The notes below the pieces were generated by a model. It saw nothing but the letters and a program-made list of their open reading frames with translations, did not search any database and was not told the DNA's origin. Source: CAZYJD01 sp964647785 (lineage in GTDB: Bacteria; Bacteroidota; Bacteroidia; NS11-12g; UBA9320). Taken from it: DNA of 15,276 nt. Below are positions 6,687 through 14,178 of the stretch, one piece after another. Every line of letters starts with the position of its first letter. The first letter of the stretch is position 1. The stretch covers positions 1 to 15,276 of the forward strand of contig CAZYJD010000048.1 in the NCBI GenBank assembly GCA_964647785.1, written 5' to 3'. A program made the translations under genes and the position numbers.

Positions 6687-8024
6687 ATGTTCAAGAAAAT
6701 TCTTATTGCCAACCGGGGCGAAATTGCCCTGCGTGTTATTCGTTCATGTAGGGAAATGGGCATTAAGACGGTTGCCGTGTATTCAACTGCTGACAGAGAC
6801 AGCCTTCATGTAAGGTTTGCCGATGAGGCAGTGTGTATTGGTCCGCCCGCCAGCAACCTGTCATACTTGAATATGCCAAACTTGATTGCTGCAGCAGAGA
6901 TTACGAATGCTGACGCCATCCATCCCGGATACGGATTTCTTTCAGAGAATGCCAAATTCTCAGAATTGTGCCGCGACCACGGCATCAAATTCATTGGTGC
7001 ATCTCCTGAAATGATCAACTCAATGGGAGATAAGTCAAATGCCAAAGCAACAATGATCGCTGCCGGTGTTCCTTGTGTTCCCGGCTCTGAAGGTTTGTTA
7101 GAAAACATTGAACAAGCCAGAACCATCGCTCAAGAAATTGGGTATCCGGTTATTATGAAAGCAACTGCCGGTGGCGGAGGAAGAGGCATGCGAATTTGCT
7201 GGGATGAAAAACAGCTCAACGAGGCTTGGGAAAGCGCTCGTAAAGAAGCTCTTGCAGCATTCGGAAATGATGGCATGTATCTCGAAAAGTTTGTTGAAGA
7301 GCCCCGCCATATTGAAATACAAATTGCTGGTGACCAATATGGCAAAGTTTGCCACCTGAGTGAACGCGATTGCTCCATTCAAAGAAGACACCAGAAACTG
7401 ATTGAGGAATCACCCTCTCCCTTCATGACCGAAGAGTTACGCGAGAAGATGGGGGAAGCCGCCAAAAAAGCTGCTTCAGCTATCAATTATGAAGGAATGG
7501 GCACCATTGAGTTCTTGGTTGATAAACATCGTAACTTCTACTTCATGGAAATGAATACCCGTATACAGGTAGAACATCCTGTTACGGAAGAGGTGATCAA
7601 TTATGATCTGATTGCAGAGCAAATAAAAATTGCTGCTGGTTACCCCATTTCAGGTAAAGATTATTACCCACAAGGCCATGCCATTGAATGTCGTATCAAT
7701 GCCGAAGATCCATTCATGAACTTCATGCCAAGTCCGGGTAAAATTACCGATTTACATAAGCCGGGGGGGCAAGGTGTTCGGGTAGACACGCACATTTACA
7801 GCGGCTACAGCATTCCTCCAAATTACGACTCAATGGTGGCAAAACTCATTGTAAAAGGGAACACAAGAGAAGAAGCCATCACAAAAATGCAGAGAGCGCT
7901 GGCAGAATTCACCATTGAAGGTGTAAAAACCACCATTCCTCTTCACGAAATGATCATGGAAGATGAAGATTTCCGCAAAGGGAACTTCACCACCAAATTC
8001 ATGGAAACCTTCAAGTATAAATGA
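6687..8024 (+). CDS. accC: Biotin carboxylase subunit of acetyl-CoA carboxylase
   Basis: ATP-grasp enzyme that carboxylates AccB-bound biotin using bicarbonate, the first half of malonyl-CoA formation. The 445-residue length matches E. coli AccC (449). Visible residues are K116, K158 in IMKAT, the glycine loop AGGGGRGM (161-168), H208, E275, E288, N290 and R292 in the MEMNTRIQVEHPVTE block, and R336 in ECRINAED. The protein stops after the biotin carboxylase domain, so it is the free subunit and not a fused acyl-CoA carboxylase. A G7 run (7763-7769) encodes part of KPGGQG without breaking the frame. The stop overlaps trmH as ATGA. accA and accD are not in the window. Confidence 0.96.
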   Translation: MFKKILIANRGEIALRVIRSCREMGIKTVAVYSTADRDSLHVRFADEAVCIGPPASNLSYLNMPNLIAAAEITNADAIHPGYGFLSENAKFSELCRDHGIKFIGASPEMINSMGDKSNAKATMIAAGVPCVPGSEGLLENIEQARTIAQEIGYPVIMKATAGGGGRGMRICWDEKQLNEAWESARKEALAAFGNDGMYLEKFVEEPRHIEIQIAGDQYGKVCHLSERDCSIQRRHQKLIEESPSPFMTEELREKMGEAAKKAASAINYEGMGTIEFLVDKHRNFYFMEMNTRIQVEHPVTEEVINYDLIAEQIKIAAGYPISGKDYYPQGHAIECRINAEDPFMNFMPSPGKITDLHKPGGQGVRVDTHIYSGYSIPPNYDSMVAKLIVKGNTREEAITKMQRALAEFTIEGVKTTIPLHEMIMEDEDFRKGNFTTKFMETFKYK

Positions 8025-8731
8025 GGGAAGCCCAATGGCACCCAATTCTCGAACGACTGCTGACTTATCTCACGGAAGAAAGACAGCAACGCCTTTTGGA
8101 GGCCCTTCAAAATAGAACCCGTTTTTTAACGGTTGCATTAGAAGACCTTTTTCACCCTCATAACAGCAATGCCGTGGTGCGCAGCGCCGAGTGTTTTGGT
8201 CTTCAAGATCTGTATGTCGTTGAAAATGTATACGACTTCCAAACTTCAAAAGGAGTGAATAAAGGCTCCTCCAAATGGGTGGATATTCACCGCTTCAACG
8301 AAGCCCAAACCGATAACATCAGCAATTGCATACAACATCTGAAACACAAAGGTTATCGGGTGGCAGCTGCTAGTCCGCATGCCACAAGTGTGAACCTTTC
8401 TGAACTTCCGCTGGATCAACCACTGGCCCTCATTTTTGGCAGAGAGAAACTCGGGCTCAGCAAACAAGCACTGGAGCAATCCGACCTGCAATTTCACATC
8501 CCCATGTACGGACTCACTGAAAGTTTTAATATCTCCGTATCAGCAGCCATTTGCATGCATCATCTTTCAGAACGCATTCGAAACTCCGCCTCTGATCATT
8601 GGTCGCTTTCTGCAAAAGAAAAGCAAATGCTCTTGTATCGATGGCTTCAAAAAAGCATTCGTGGATTTGAAAAAATTGAATTAAAACTGCAAGCTGAAGG
8701 GGTTCCGGTATTCAATGAAGCTGATTTATGA
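8021..8731 (+). CDS. trmH: tRNA (guanosine-2'-O-)-methyltransferase, SPOUT family
   Basis: A SpoU-type knotted methyltransferase of 236 residues, most like TrmH, which methylates the ribose of G18 in tRNA. Motif 1 is HPHNSNAVVRSAE (45-57) with N48 and the catalytic arginine R54; motif 2 is LIFGREKLGLS (137-147); motif 3 is TESFNISVSAA (167-176), which form the SAM-binding knot. The N-terminal helix (about 1-33) and C-terminal helices rich in K, Q and W fit TrmH rather than the shorter TrmL. The target nucleoside is inferred from similarity; another SpoU substrate is possible. Its ATG overlaps the accC stop (8021-8024), so translation is probably coupled to a fatty-acid enzyme. It ends the seven-gene run. 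Confidence 0.86.
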   Translation: MREAQWHPILERLLTYLTEERQQRLLEALQNRTRFLTVALEDLFHPHNSNAVVRSAECFGLQDLYVVENVYDFQTSKGVNKGSSKWVDIHRFNEAQTDNISNCIQHLKHKGYRVAAASPHATSVNLSELPLDQPLALIFGREKLGLSKQALEQSDLQFHIPMYGLTESFNISVSAAICMHHLSERIRNSASDHWSLSAKEKQMLLYRWLQKSIRGFEKIELKLQAEGVPVFNEADL

Positions 8732-8773
8732 ATGAAAGACGGAAATAGGGAGGCGAAAGTGACCCGCCCGATG

Positions 8774-8781
8774 TAAATTTG
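8774..8781 (+). promoter_or_regulatory. -7 promoter box of purL
   Basis: TAAATTTG is a perfect TAnnTTTG match, 20 bp before the ATG at 8802. I see no TTTG at the expected -33 distance; instead a short GC-rich inverted repeat (GGCG 8752-8755 with CGCC 8765-8768) occupies that region. The box covers a GTG that would otherwise lengthen the frame, ruling that start out for transcripts made here. Confidence 0.55.
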
Positions 8782-8801
8782 TGCCGTTCATTAGCAATTT
8801 T

Positions 8802-11030
8802 ATGTCATCTACCCCTCATAACGAAACCAGTGTAGAAACCGCACTACAATTGGGTCTTCTTGCAGAAGAATACGAAAAAATTTGTGAAGTGTTAGGCCGC
8901 AAGCCCAATTTCACAGAACTCAGCATTTACTCCGTTATGTGGAGCGAGCATTGTTCTTACAAAAACTCCATCTACTGGCTGAAACAATTGCCCAAAGAGG
9001 GCCCCATGATGCTTGCCAAGGCCGGAGAAGAAAATGCCGGTTTGGTGGATATAGGCGATGGTCTGGCGTGTTGTTTTAAAATTGAATCGCACAATCACCC
9101 ATCTGCCATAGAACCTTACCAAGGAGCAGCCACAGGTGTTGGTGGCATTAACCGCGATATTTTCTCGATGGGTGCGAGACCCGTTGCTCAGCTAAATTCA
9201 CTTCGTTTTGGCGACATCCATACCGACCGCACCAAATGGTTGATGAAAGGCGTGGTTAACGGCATTGGCAATTATGGAAATAGCTTTGGGATTCCTACCG
9301 TTGGGGGAGAAGTTTATTTTGATCCCTGCTATGAAACAAACATTTTGGTGAATGCCATGAGCGTTGGGTTGGTGGAAGTTGGCAAAACCATTTCGGCAGC
9401 GGCTGATGGACCCGGCAATCCAGTTTACATATTCGGATCGCGCACAGGTAAAGACGGCATTCACGGCGCGGCTTTCGCCTCAAAAGATATTTCAGAAGAT
9501 TCTATGAACGACTTGCCATCGGTGCAGGTAGGAGATCCTTTTTGGGAAAAACTGCTTCTGGAGGCAAGCCTTGAAATTGCTCAAACAGGTGCAGTGGTAG
9601 GTATGCAAGACATGGGAGCGGCAGGGATTACCTGTTCTACCAGCGAAATGAGTGCCCATTCAGGCACGGGCATGCGCATAGACCTCGACAAAGTACCATT
9701 GCGACAGGACGATATGCGCGCTTGGGAAATCCTTTTAAGTGAATCTCAAGAACGTATGCTCGTGGTTGTACATAAAGGACGCGAGTCAGAAATTGAAACA
9801 ATCTTTAAGAAGTGGGATATCCTGTATGCCCAAATTGGAGAAGTAACCGATAACGGACTGGTAGAATATTACATGCATGGTGAATTGGAAGCCAGCTTAC
9901 CGGCAGAATCACTCGTTTTAGGAGGTGGCGCACCCGTTTATCAGAGAGCATGGGAAGAACCGTCCTATGTTCAAAAAATTGCATCTTTTGATGAGAGCAG
10001 CGTGCCTGCACCTCAAAACCTGAGAAAAGTTGCTGAATTCTTGGCTTCTAGTCCAAACATTGCCTCTAAGCAATGGGTGTATCGCCAATATGATTCAATG
10101 GTAGGCACTGTCAACCAAAGCACCAACAGAGCAACTGATGCTGCAGTTGTGCAAATCAGAGGGAGCAAAAAATCTCTGGCAGTAACCGTTGATTGCAACT
10201 CGCGATACGTGCATGCAGATCCCGAGACAGGAACTGCAATAGCAGTAGCTGAAGCGGCTAGAAACATTGTATGTACCGGCGGGGTTCCATCTGCTGTTAC
10301 CAACTGCCTGAACTTCGGAAACCCTTACGACAAAGGAGTTTATTGGCAATTTAAAAACGCCATTCTCGGCATGAAGAAAGCCTGTGAAGCTTTTGGCACC
10401 CCTGTAACGGGTGGAAATGTGAGTTTCTACAATCAAAGCTCAGATGGCACTGCGGTATTCCCCACCCCCACCATTGGTATGATTGGCGTCATAGAAGACC
10501 CCTCACATATTACAGGGCTCGCCTTCAAGAAAGAAGGAGATGTTATCATTAAGTTGGGCAAGGATGTGGAGGATATCGGATGCTCTCAATACCTATCAAA
10601 ATACCATCAGGTGGAGTTTTCACCCTGTCCATACTTTGACTTGGAAGAAGAAAAGCTGCTTCAAAACACCATTACCAAAATTATAAGAGCCGGTCTGGTA
10701 AATAGCTGCCATGATGTTTCAGAGGGTGGATACTTTGTTTGCTTGCTCGAAAGTGCAATGGCCTCAGGTATAGGCTTTGATATCACGACGTACCACAATG
10801 AAAGGGCTGATGCCTGGTTGTTTGGAGAGAGTCAAAGCCGCGCAATCATTACCGTTTCAGCAGAAAACTATGACCAAACCATCCAATTGCTTCAAGAAAG
10901 TGGTATCCGATATGCAAAAATTGGAGAGGTGAGAGGTGAACATCTTCATATCAACAATGAAGATTTTGGTTCGGTCGAGAGCTATCGCGAATTATACGAC
11001 CAAAGCATTGAGAAAAGCATTACTGCCTAG
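8802..11030 (+). CDS. purL: Phosphoribosylformylglycinamidine synthase, small PurL subunit
   Basis: Makes FGAM from FGAR, glutamine-derived ammonia and ATP in purine synthesis. The chosen 742-residue form equals B. subtilis PurL in length and is the small type, needing PurS and the glutaminase PurQ in trans; neither is in this window. Blocks seen are MWSEHCSYKNS (46-56, catalytic H50), IESHNHPSAIEPYQGAATGVGG (two groups around H97 and H99), GMQDMGAAGITCSTSEM, LSESQERML, a second-half IVCTGGVPSAV, and SCHDVSEGG near the end. This is the duplicated AIRS-like ATP-binding fold. A GTG at 8781 is in frame but is the last base of the -7 box, so ATG 8802 is preferred. It is convergent with trhO, overlapping by 4 bp. 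Confidence 0.95.
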   Translation: MSSTPHNETSVETALQLGLLAEEYEKICEVLGRKPNFTELSIYSVMWSEHCSYKNSIYWLKQLPKEGPMMLAKAGEENAGLVDIGDGLACCFKIESHNHPSAIEPYQGAATGVGGINRDIFSMGARPVAQLNSLRFGDIHTDRTKWLMKGVVNGIGNYGNSFGIPTVGGEVYFDPCYETNILVNAMSVGLVEVGKTISAAADGPGNPVYIFGSRTGKDGIHGAAFASKDISEDSMNDLPSVQVGDPFWEKLLLEASLEIAQTGAVVGMQDMGAAGITCSTSEMSAHSGTGMRIDLDKVPLRQDDMRAWEILLSESQERMLVVVHKGRESEIETIFKKWDILYAQIGEVTDNGLVEYYMHGELEASLPAESLVLGGGAPVYQRAWEEPSYVQKIASFDESSVPAPQNLRKVAEFLASSPNIASKQWVYRQYDSMVGTVNQSTNRATDAAVVQIRGSKKSLAVTVDCNSRYVHADPETGTAIAVAEAARNIVCTGGVPSAVTNCLNFGNPYDKGVYWQFKNAILGMKKACEAFGTPVTGGNVSFYNQSSDGTAVFPTPTIGMIGVIEDPSHITGLAFKKEGDVIIKLGKDVEDIGCSQYLSKYHQVEFSPCPYFDLEEEKLLQNTITKIIRAGLVNSCHDVSEGGYFVCLLESAMASGIGFDITTYHNERADAWLFGESQSRAIITVSAENYDQTIQLLQESGIRYAKIGEVRGEHLHINNEDFGSVESYRELYDQSIEKSITA

Positions 11031-11033
11031 GCA
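11024..11033. other. Palindrome holding the stop codons of two convergent genes
   Basis: TGCCTAGGCA is a perfect 10-bp palindrome. Its central CTAG provides the TAG stop of purL on one strand and of trhO on the other; both proteins end in alanine encoded by GCC. No stem-loop with a T-run lies nearby on either strand. Confidence 0.8.
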
Positions 11034-12076
11034 TTCGTCTCATTCTTTCGAATTTTACTTGTATTTTCCGGGAAACGGCCCTTGCTAAATATTCGAACTC
11101 CGCTGTCTTGCCCTTTTCTCAATTCTTTCTGTTCGTTTTCCGGAAGATGGAATACGCTTTGGCACTCTTCTGAGCAACATCCTTCATATTGCTCAGCGCA
11201 GGATGGACATTGTAAAAACAAGAGGTTACAGGCCACATTTTTGCAATTGGTGTGATGATCCCAGGCGCTGCCACATTGGTGACAACGGGCTATAACCTCT
11301 TCAGTGATGCACTCTTCTAAGCGTTCATCAAAAACGAAATTCTTGCCATGGAATTTACTTGGGATGCCACTGGCACGTATATCCCGGGCGTATTTGATGA
11401 TTCCACCTTCCAGCTGATATACTTCATTGAACCCTTTATACTTCAGATAGGCGCTCGCTTTTTCACAACGAATTCCACCGGTACAATACATCAAAACCGG
11501 CTTATCCCGATGATTGGATAACTTTTCAGCCACCATGGGTAATTGCTCACGGAATGTATCCACATCGGGGCACCAAGCGCCTTCAAAATGCCCTACTTCG
11601 CTTTCGTAATGGTTACGCATATCAACCACAACTGCATCAGGATTATCAAGCAAAGCATTGAATTCATCGGCCTTTAAGTGTTTGCCAATATTGCTGGCAT
11701 CAAAGTTCGGATCGTCAATACCATCCGCGACTATTTTGGGTCGAACCTTAAGCTTCAGTAGATAGAATGATTTGCCATCATCCTCAACTGCTATGTTCAG
11801 GCGAACACCACGCAAATGGTCAATCTCCTCAAGGCTTTGCTCGAATTTTACGAAGTTCTGTGCAGGAACACTCAATTGTCCGTTGATTCCTTCAGATGCA
11901 ACATATATCCTCCCCATCACACCAATGGGTTCCCACTTCATGTAAAGATGATCGCGAAAAAAATGCGGATTTGGAATGTGAAAGTACTTGTAGAACGAAA
12001 GCGTGATACGCGCTTCATTGCTATTGAGCATGCGCTCTTTCAGTTCTTTTTTATTCACCTTGTTGTGCAGTCTCAT
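11027..12076 (-). CDS. trhO: tRNA uridine(34) hydroxylase, rhodanese type
   Basis: TrhO (formerly YceA/UPF0176) performs oxygen-dependent 5-hydroxylation of wobble uridine in tRNA, the first step towards cmo5U or mo5U. The 349 residues contain the N-terminal domain (about 25-115, with SFYKYFHI and SEGINGQLSVP), the linker IVADGIDDPNFDASNIG (115-131), a rhodanese domain (about 135-240) with active-site C198 in CTGGIRCEKA, and a C-terminal cysteine-rich region with C265, C268, C278, C283, C290, C293, C300, C301 and C305, which may bind metal. Similarity to E. coli YceA as I recall it is strong and continuous, including the start, where LHNKVNKKELKERML aligns with LHNRISNDALKAKML. The gene is divergent from the 12198 gene and converges on purL with a 4-bp overlap. 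Confidence 0.93.
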   Translation of the reverse strand: MRLHNKVNKKELKERMLNSNEARITLSFYKYFHIPNPHFFRDHLYMKWEPIGVMGRIYVASEGINGQLSVPAQNFVKFEQSLEEIDHLRGVRLNIAVEDDGKSFYLLKLKVRPKIVADGIDDPNFDASNIGKHLKADEFNALLDNPDAVVVDMRNHYESEVGHFEGAWCPDVDTFREQLPMVAEKLSNHRDKPVLMYCTGGIRCEKASAYLKYKGFNEVYQLEGGIIKYARDIRASGIPSKFHGKNFVFDERLEECITEEVIARCHQCGSAWDHHTNCKNVACNLLFLQCPSCAEQYEGCCSEECQSVFHLPENEQKELRKGQDSGVRIFSKGRFPENTSKIRKNETNA

Positions 12077-12100
12077 ACCCTAAATCTTTCTACAATTTGC

Positions 12101-12108
12101 AAAGATAA
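12101..12108 (-). promoter_or_regulatory. -7 promoter box of trhO
   Basis: On the minus strand 12108-12101 reads TATCTTTG, a perfect TAnnTTTG, 24 bp before the trhO ATG. No TTTG is found at the expected -33 distance. Confidence 0.5.
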
Positions 12109-12166
12109 TGGCTCACATTTTCTACGCACTTGACTTTCATCAGCTACTTTGCTCGCTTTGACATGC

Positions 12167-12174
12167 TACATTTG
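12167..12174 (+). promoter_or_regulatory. -7 promoter box of the 658-residue membrane protein gene
   Basis: TACATTTG is a perfect TAnnTTTG, 23 bp before the ATG at 12198. A TTTG at 12148-12151 is 15 bp upstream, shorter than the usual 18-20 bp spacing. The divergent trhO box is 58 bp away, so the two promoters share one 121-bp spacer. Confidence 0.5.
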
Positions 12175-12197
12175 AATAACTGATCGTTGTAGACGCT

Positions 12198-14174
12198 ATG
12201 CAAAAAAAACGGCTCCTGCTCATTTTATCGATATTGGTAATTACCTTTCCTGTTGCGTGGTGGTTGTTCCTGAAATACAGCCCAGACCATAACATCAATC
12301 CTTTTTATTGCATCCCCGATGATGCAATTTATGTTTTGGAGAGCGATGATCCGGTAGCAAGCTGGAACGGCATCAGTAAAAGTTTACTGTGGCAAAAGCT
12401 AAAAGAACATCCTTATTTTGATGAGATCACTGCAGATGCCAATTACCTCGATAGTCTGCTGCTTAAGAACAAGCGTATTTTTAATTGGCTTGGAGATAGA
12501 GAGACCCTCATTTCTGCACACCCATTTGGTGAAAGGTCTTATGACTTTTTGTTTACTGTAAAAGTTGAGAAAGCACTTAGGAACAGCCTAGGGGGGCTTA
12601 TATCAGAAAAACTCTTAAAAGCACAAGGTTTTCGGATAACGGAAAGAACGTTTATGGCGCATAAGGTCATTGAGGTTTATGATTCCAAAGACCGATCAAC
12701 CTTGTACCTCAGTGTTGTTGGTGATTTTTTAATTTGCTCCTATCGCAATGACATTCTGGAAAAATCCATCACCGCATCTCAGCATCCGCATTTCGCCTTG
12801 AAAACTGATTTCATTCAGGTATTTGAATCCACTCCGAGCAGCGGCAAGGTGCGTCTCTACATTCAATACGCATTGCTAGATGTATTCTTAAAATGTTACA
12901 TCCATGAACCGGATGAAAACATCAAAACCCTGAGCCAACTGCTAGGAAATGGTGGCTATGCATTGAATATACAGCAAGATGATTGGTACTTGAAAGGGAA
13001 TACCTCCATGCAAGACAGCATTGAGTCTTATTTGGCTGCATTTCTGCGTTCAGGGAAAGCCAAAAGACAGGCTCAGAACTACATCAGCAATCGCTCGGCA
13101 GTGATGATAGCAATGGGGTTTGAAAGCTTCGATAAATTTCATGATGAGCTTCTAAAAGGATTTCAAAAAAAACCTGATCAACTGGCTGCCTATGAGCAGG
13201 GGATTAAGCAAATAGAACAACTGCTGAACATCCATGTGAAGGATGACCTTCTCGGGTGGATTGGCAATGAAATTGCGTTTACACAAATGCGCCCTTCGCC
13301 TTACAGCCGGCAATATGATGATGTTGCCGTATTCATCAAGGCTACATCTGAGCAGCAAGCCAAGGAAAAACTTGGCCTCATAGACCGGCAGATCAAAAAA
13401 CGAACACCCGCCAAAATAAAAAGCCTTGCTTACAAGAACCATCAAATTCACTACTTGGATATCAAAGGCTTTTTCCGCTTGTTTTTTGGCAAGCTGTTTT
13501 CAAAAATGGAACGCCCCTATTATGTAATTGTGGACGATTGGGTCATTTTTAGCCAAAGTCCGAGAACCCTTATTGGTATCATTGAAGACATTGAGAGTGG
13601 AAGAACACTGAACAAGGATGAAACCTACCAGAAATTTGAAGCGTCATTTAGTGAAAACAGCGCTTTGAGCTGTTTTGTGCGCATTGACTACAGCTTGCCT
13701 CTTATTTCAAAAAGGTTAGATCCTAAGAGTAAAAAGGCTTTCTCGGAGAGCACGCCTTTTTTAGGACCTATGAAAACATTCGGCATGCAATTGAGCAAAA
13801 CAGACGCTTTGATCGACACCCGTCTTTTCTTAGGGTTGAGTGCAGATAAATTTAAACCAGAGGTTTTGGAAGATGCGGAACTCGAACAGATGTATCGTGA
13901 AAAACTGCAGAATGGAACCACCGATGGTCTCAGTGAAACCGAGCGTTTTATCGCAAGAGAACTGAATGACAATGAACTTCTCGCCTTTTTCCCCGGCACG
14001 AATCAGATGATGTATCGGGTCGAAATAAAAAACGAGAAATTACATGGCATCTATGAAGAATTTTACCGCAACGGTCAGCTGAAAATAAAAGGGAAATACC
14101 GTAAAGGTCTAAAAAGCGGCCGTTGGATTTATTACAGTCCTGAAGGCAGAGAAAATAGGATTGAACGATACTGA
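12198..14174 (+). CDS. Membrane-anchored DUF3352-like protein with C-terminal MORN_2 repeats
   Basis: Function unknown. The 658 residues begin with KKR and a single hydrophobic segment (about 5-26), so the rest is probably outside the cytoplasmic membrane, tethered by an N-terminal anchor; no lipobox cysteine is placed for lipidation. A conserved-looking block follows at 37-60 (CIPDDAIYVLESDDPVASW). Such openings, with long alternating beta strands and helices, are what I know from Bacteroidota proteins annotated as DUF3352 domain proteins, but this is a resemblance, not a motif proof. The last 43 residues (616-658) hold two short YwqK/MORN_2-type repeats, seen as FYRNGQLKIKGKY and GRWIYYSPEG. 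Two A8 runs (12202-12209 and 13165-13172) and a G6 run (12591-12596) stay in frame. It is divergent from trhO and its stop is 4 bp from that of the next gene. Confidence 0.72.
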   Translation: MQKKRLLLILSILVITFPVAWWLFLKYSPDHNINPFYCIPDDAIYVLESDDPVASWNGISKSLLWQKLKEHPYFDEITADANYLDSLLLKNKRIFNWLGDRETLISAHPFGERSYDFLFTVKVEKALRNSLGGLISEKLLKAQGFRITERTFMAHKVIEVYDSKDRSTLYLSVVGDFLICSYRNDILEKSITASQHPHFALKTDFIQVFESTPSSGKVRLYIQYALLDVFLKCYIHEPDENIKTLSQLLGNGGYALNIQQDDWYLKGNTSMQDSIESYLAAFLRSGKAKRQAQNYISNRSAVMIAMGFESFDKFHDELLKGFQKKPDQLAAYEQGIKQIEQLLNIHVKDDLLGWIGNEIAFTQMRPSPYSRQYDDVAVFIKATSEQQAKEKLGLIDRQIKKRTPAKIKSLAYKNHQIHYLDIKGFFRLFFGKLFSKMERPYYVIVDDWVIFSQSPRTLIGIIEDIESGRTLNKDETYQKFEASFSENSALSCFVRIDYSLPLISKRLDPKSKKAFSESTPFLGPMKTFGMQLSKTDALIDTRLFLGLSADKFKPEVLEDAELEQMYREKLQNGTTDGLSETERFIARELNDNELLAFFPGTNQMMYRVEIKNEKLHGIYEEFYRNGQLKIKGKYRKGLKSGRWIYYSPEGRENRIERY

Positions 14175-14178
14175 GTCA

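Noticed and set aside
7098..7413. Several overlapping open frames opposite and within accC
   Set aside because: accC has all catalytic residues through this region; the others are frame shadows produced by its codon use.
8748..8769. GC-rich hairpin between trmH and purL as a terminator
   Set aside because: Four to five pairs with a bulge and no T-run; it overlaps the -33 region of the purL promoter.
11816..12133. A 105-codon open frame on the plus strand opposite the start of trhO
   Set aside because: trhO is securely identified there; the opposing frame has no motif and crosses the trhO promoter region.
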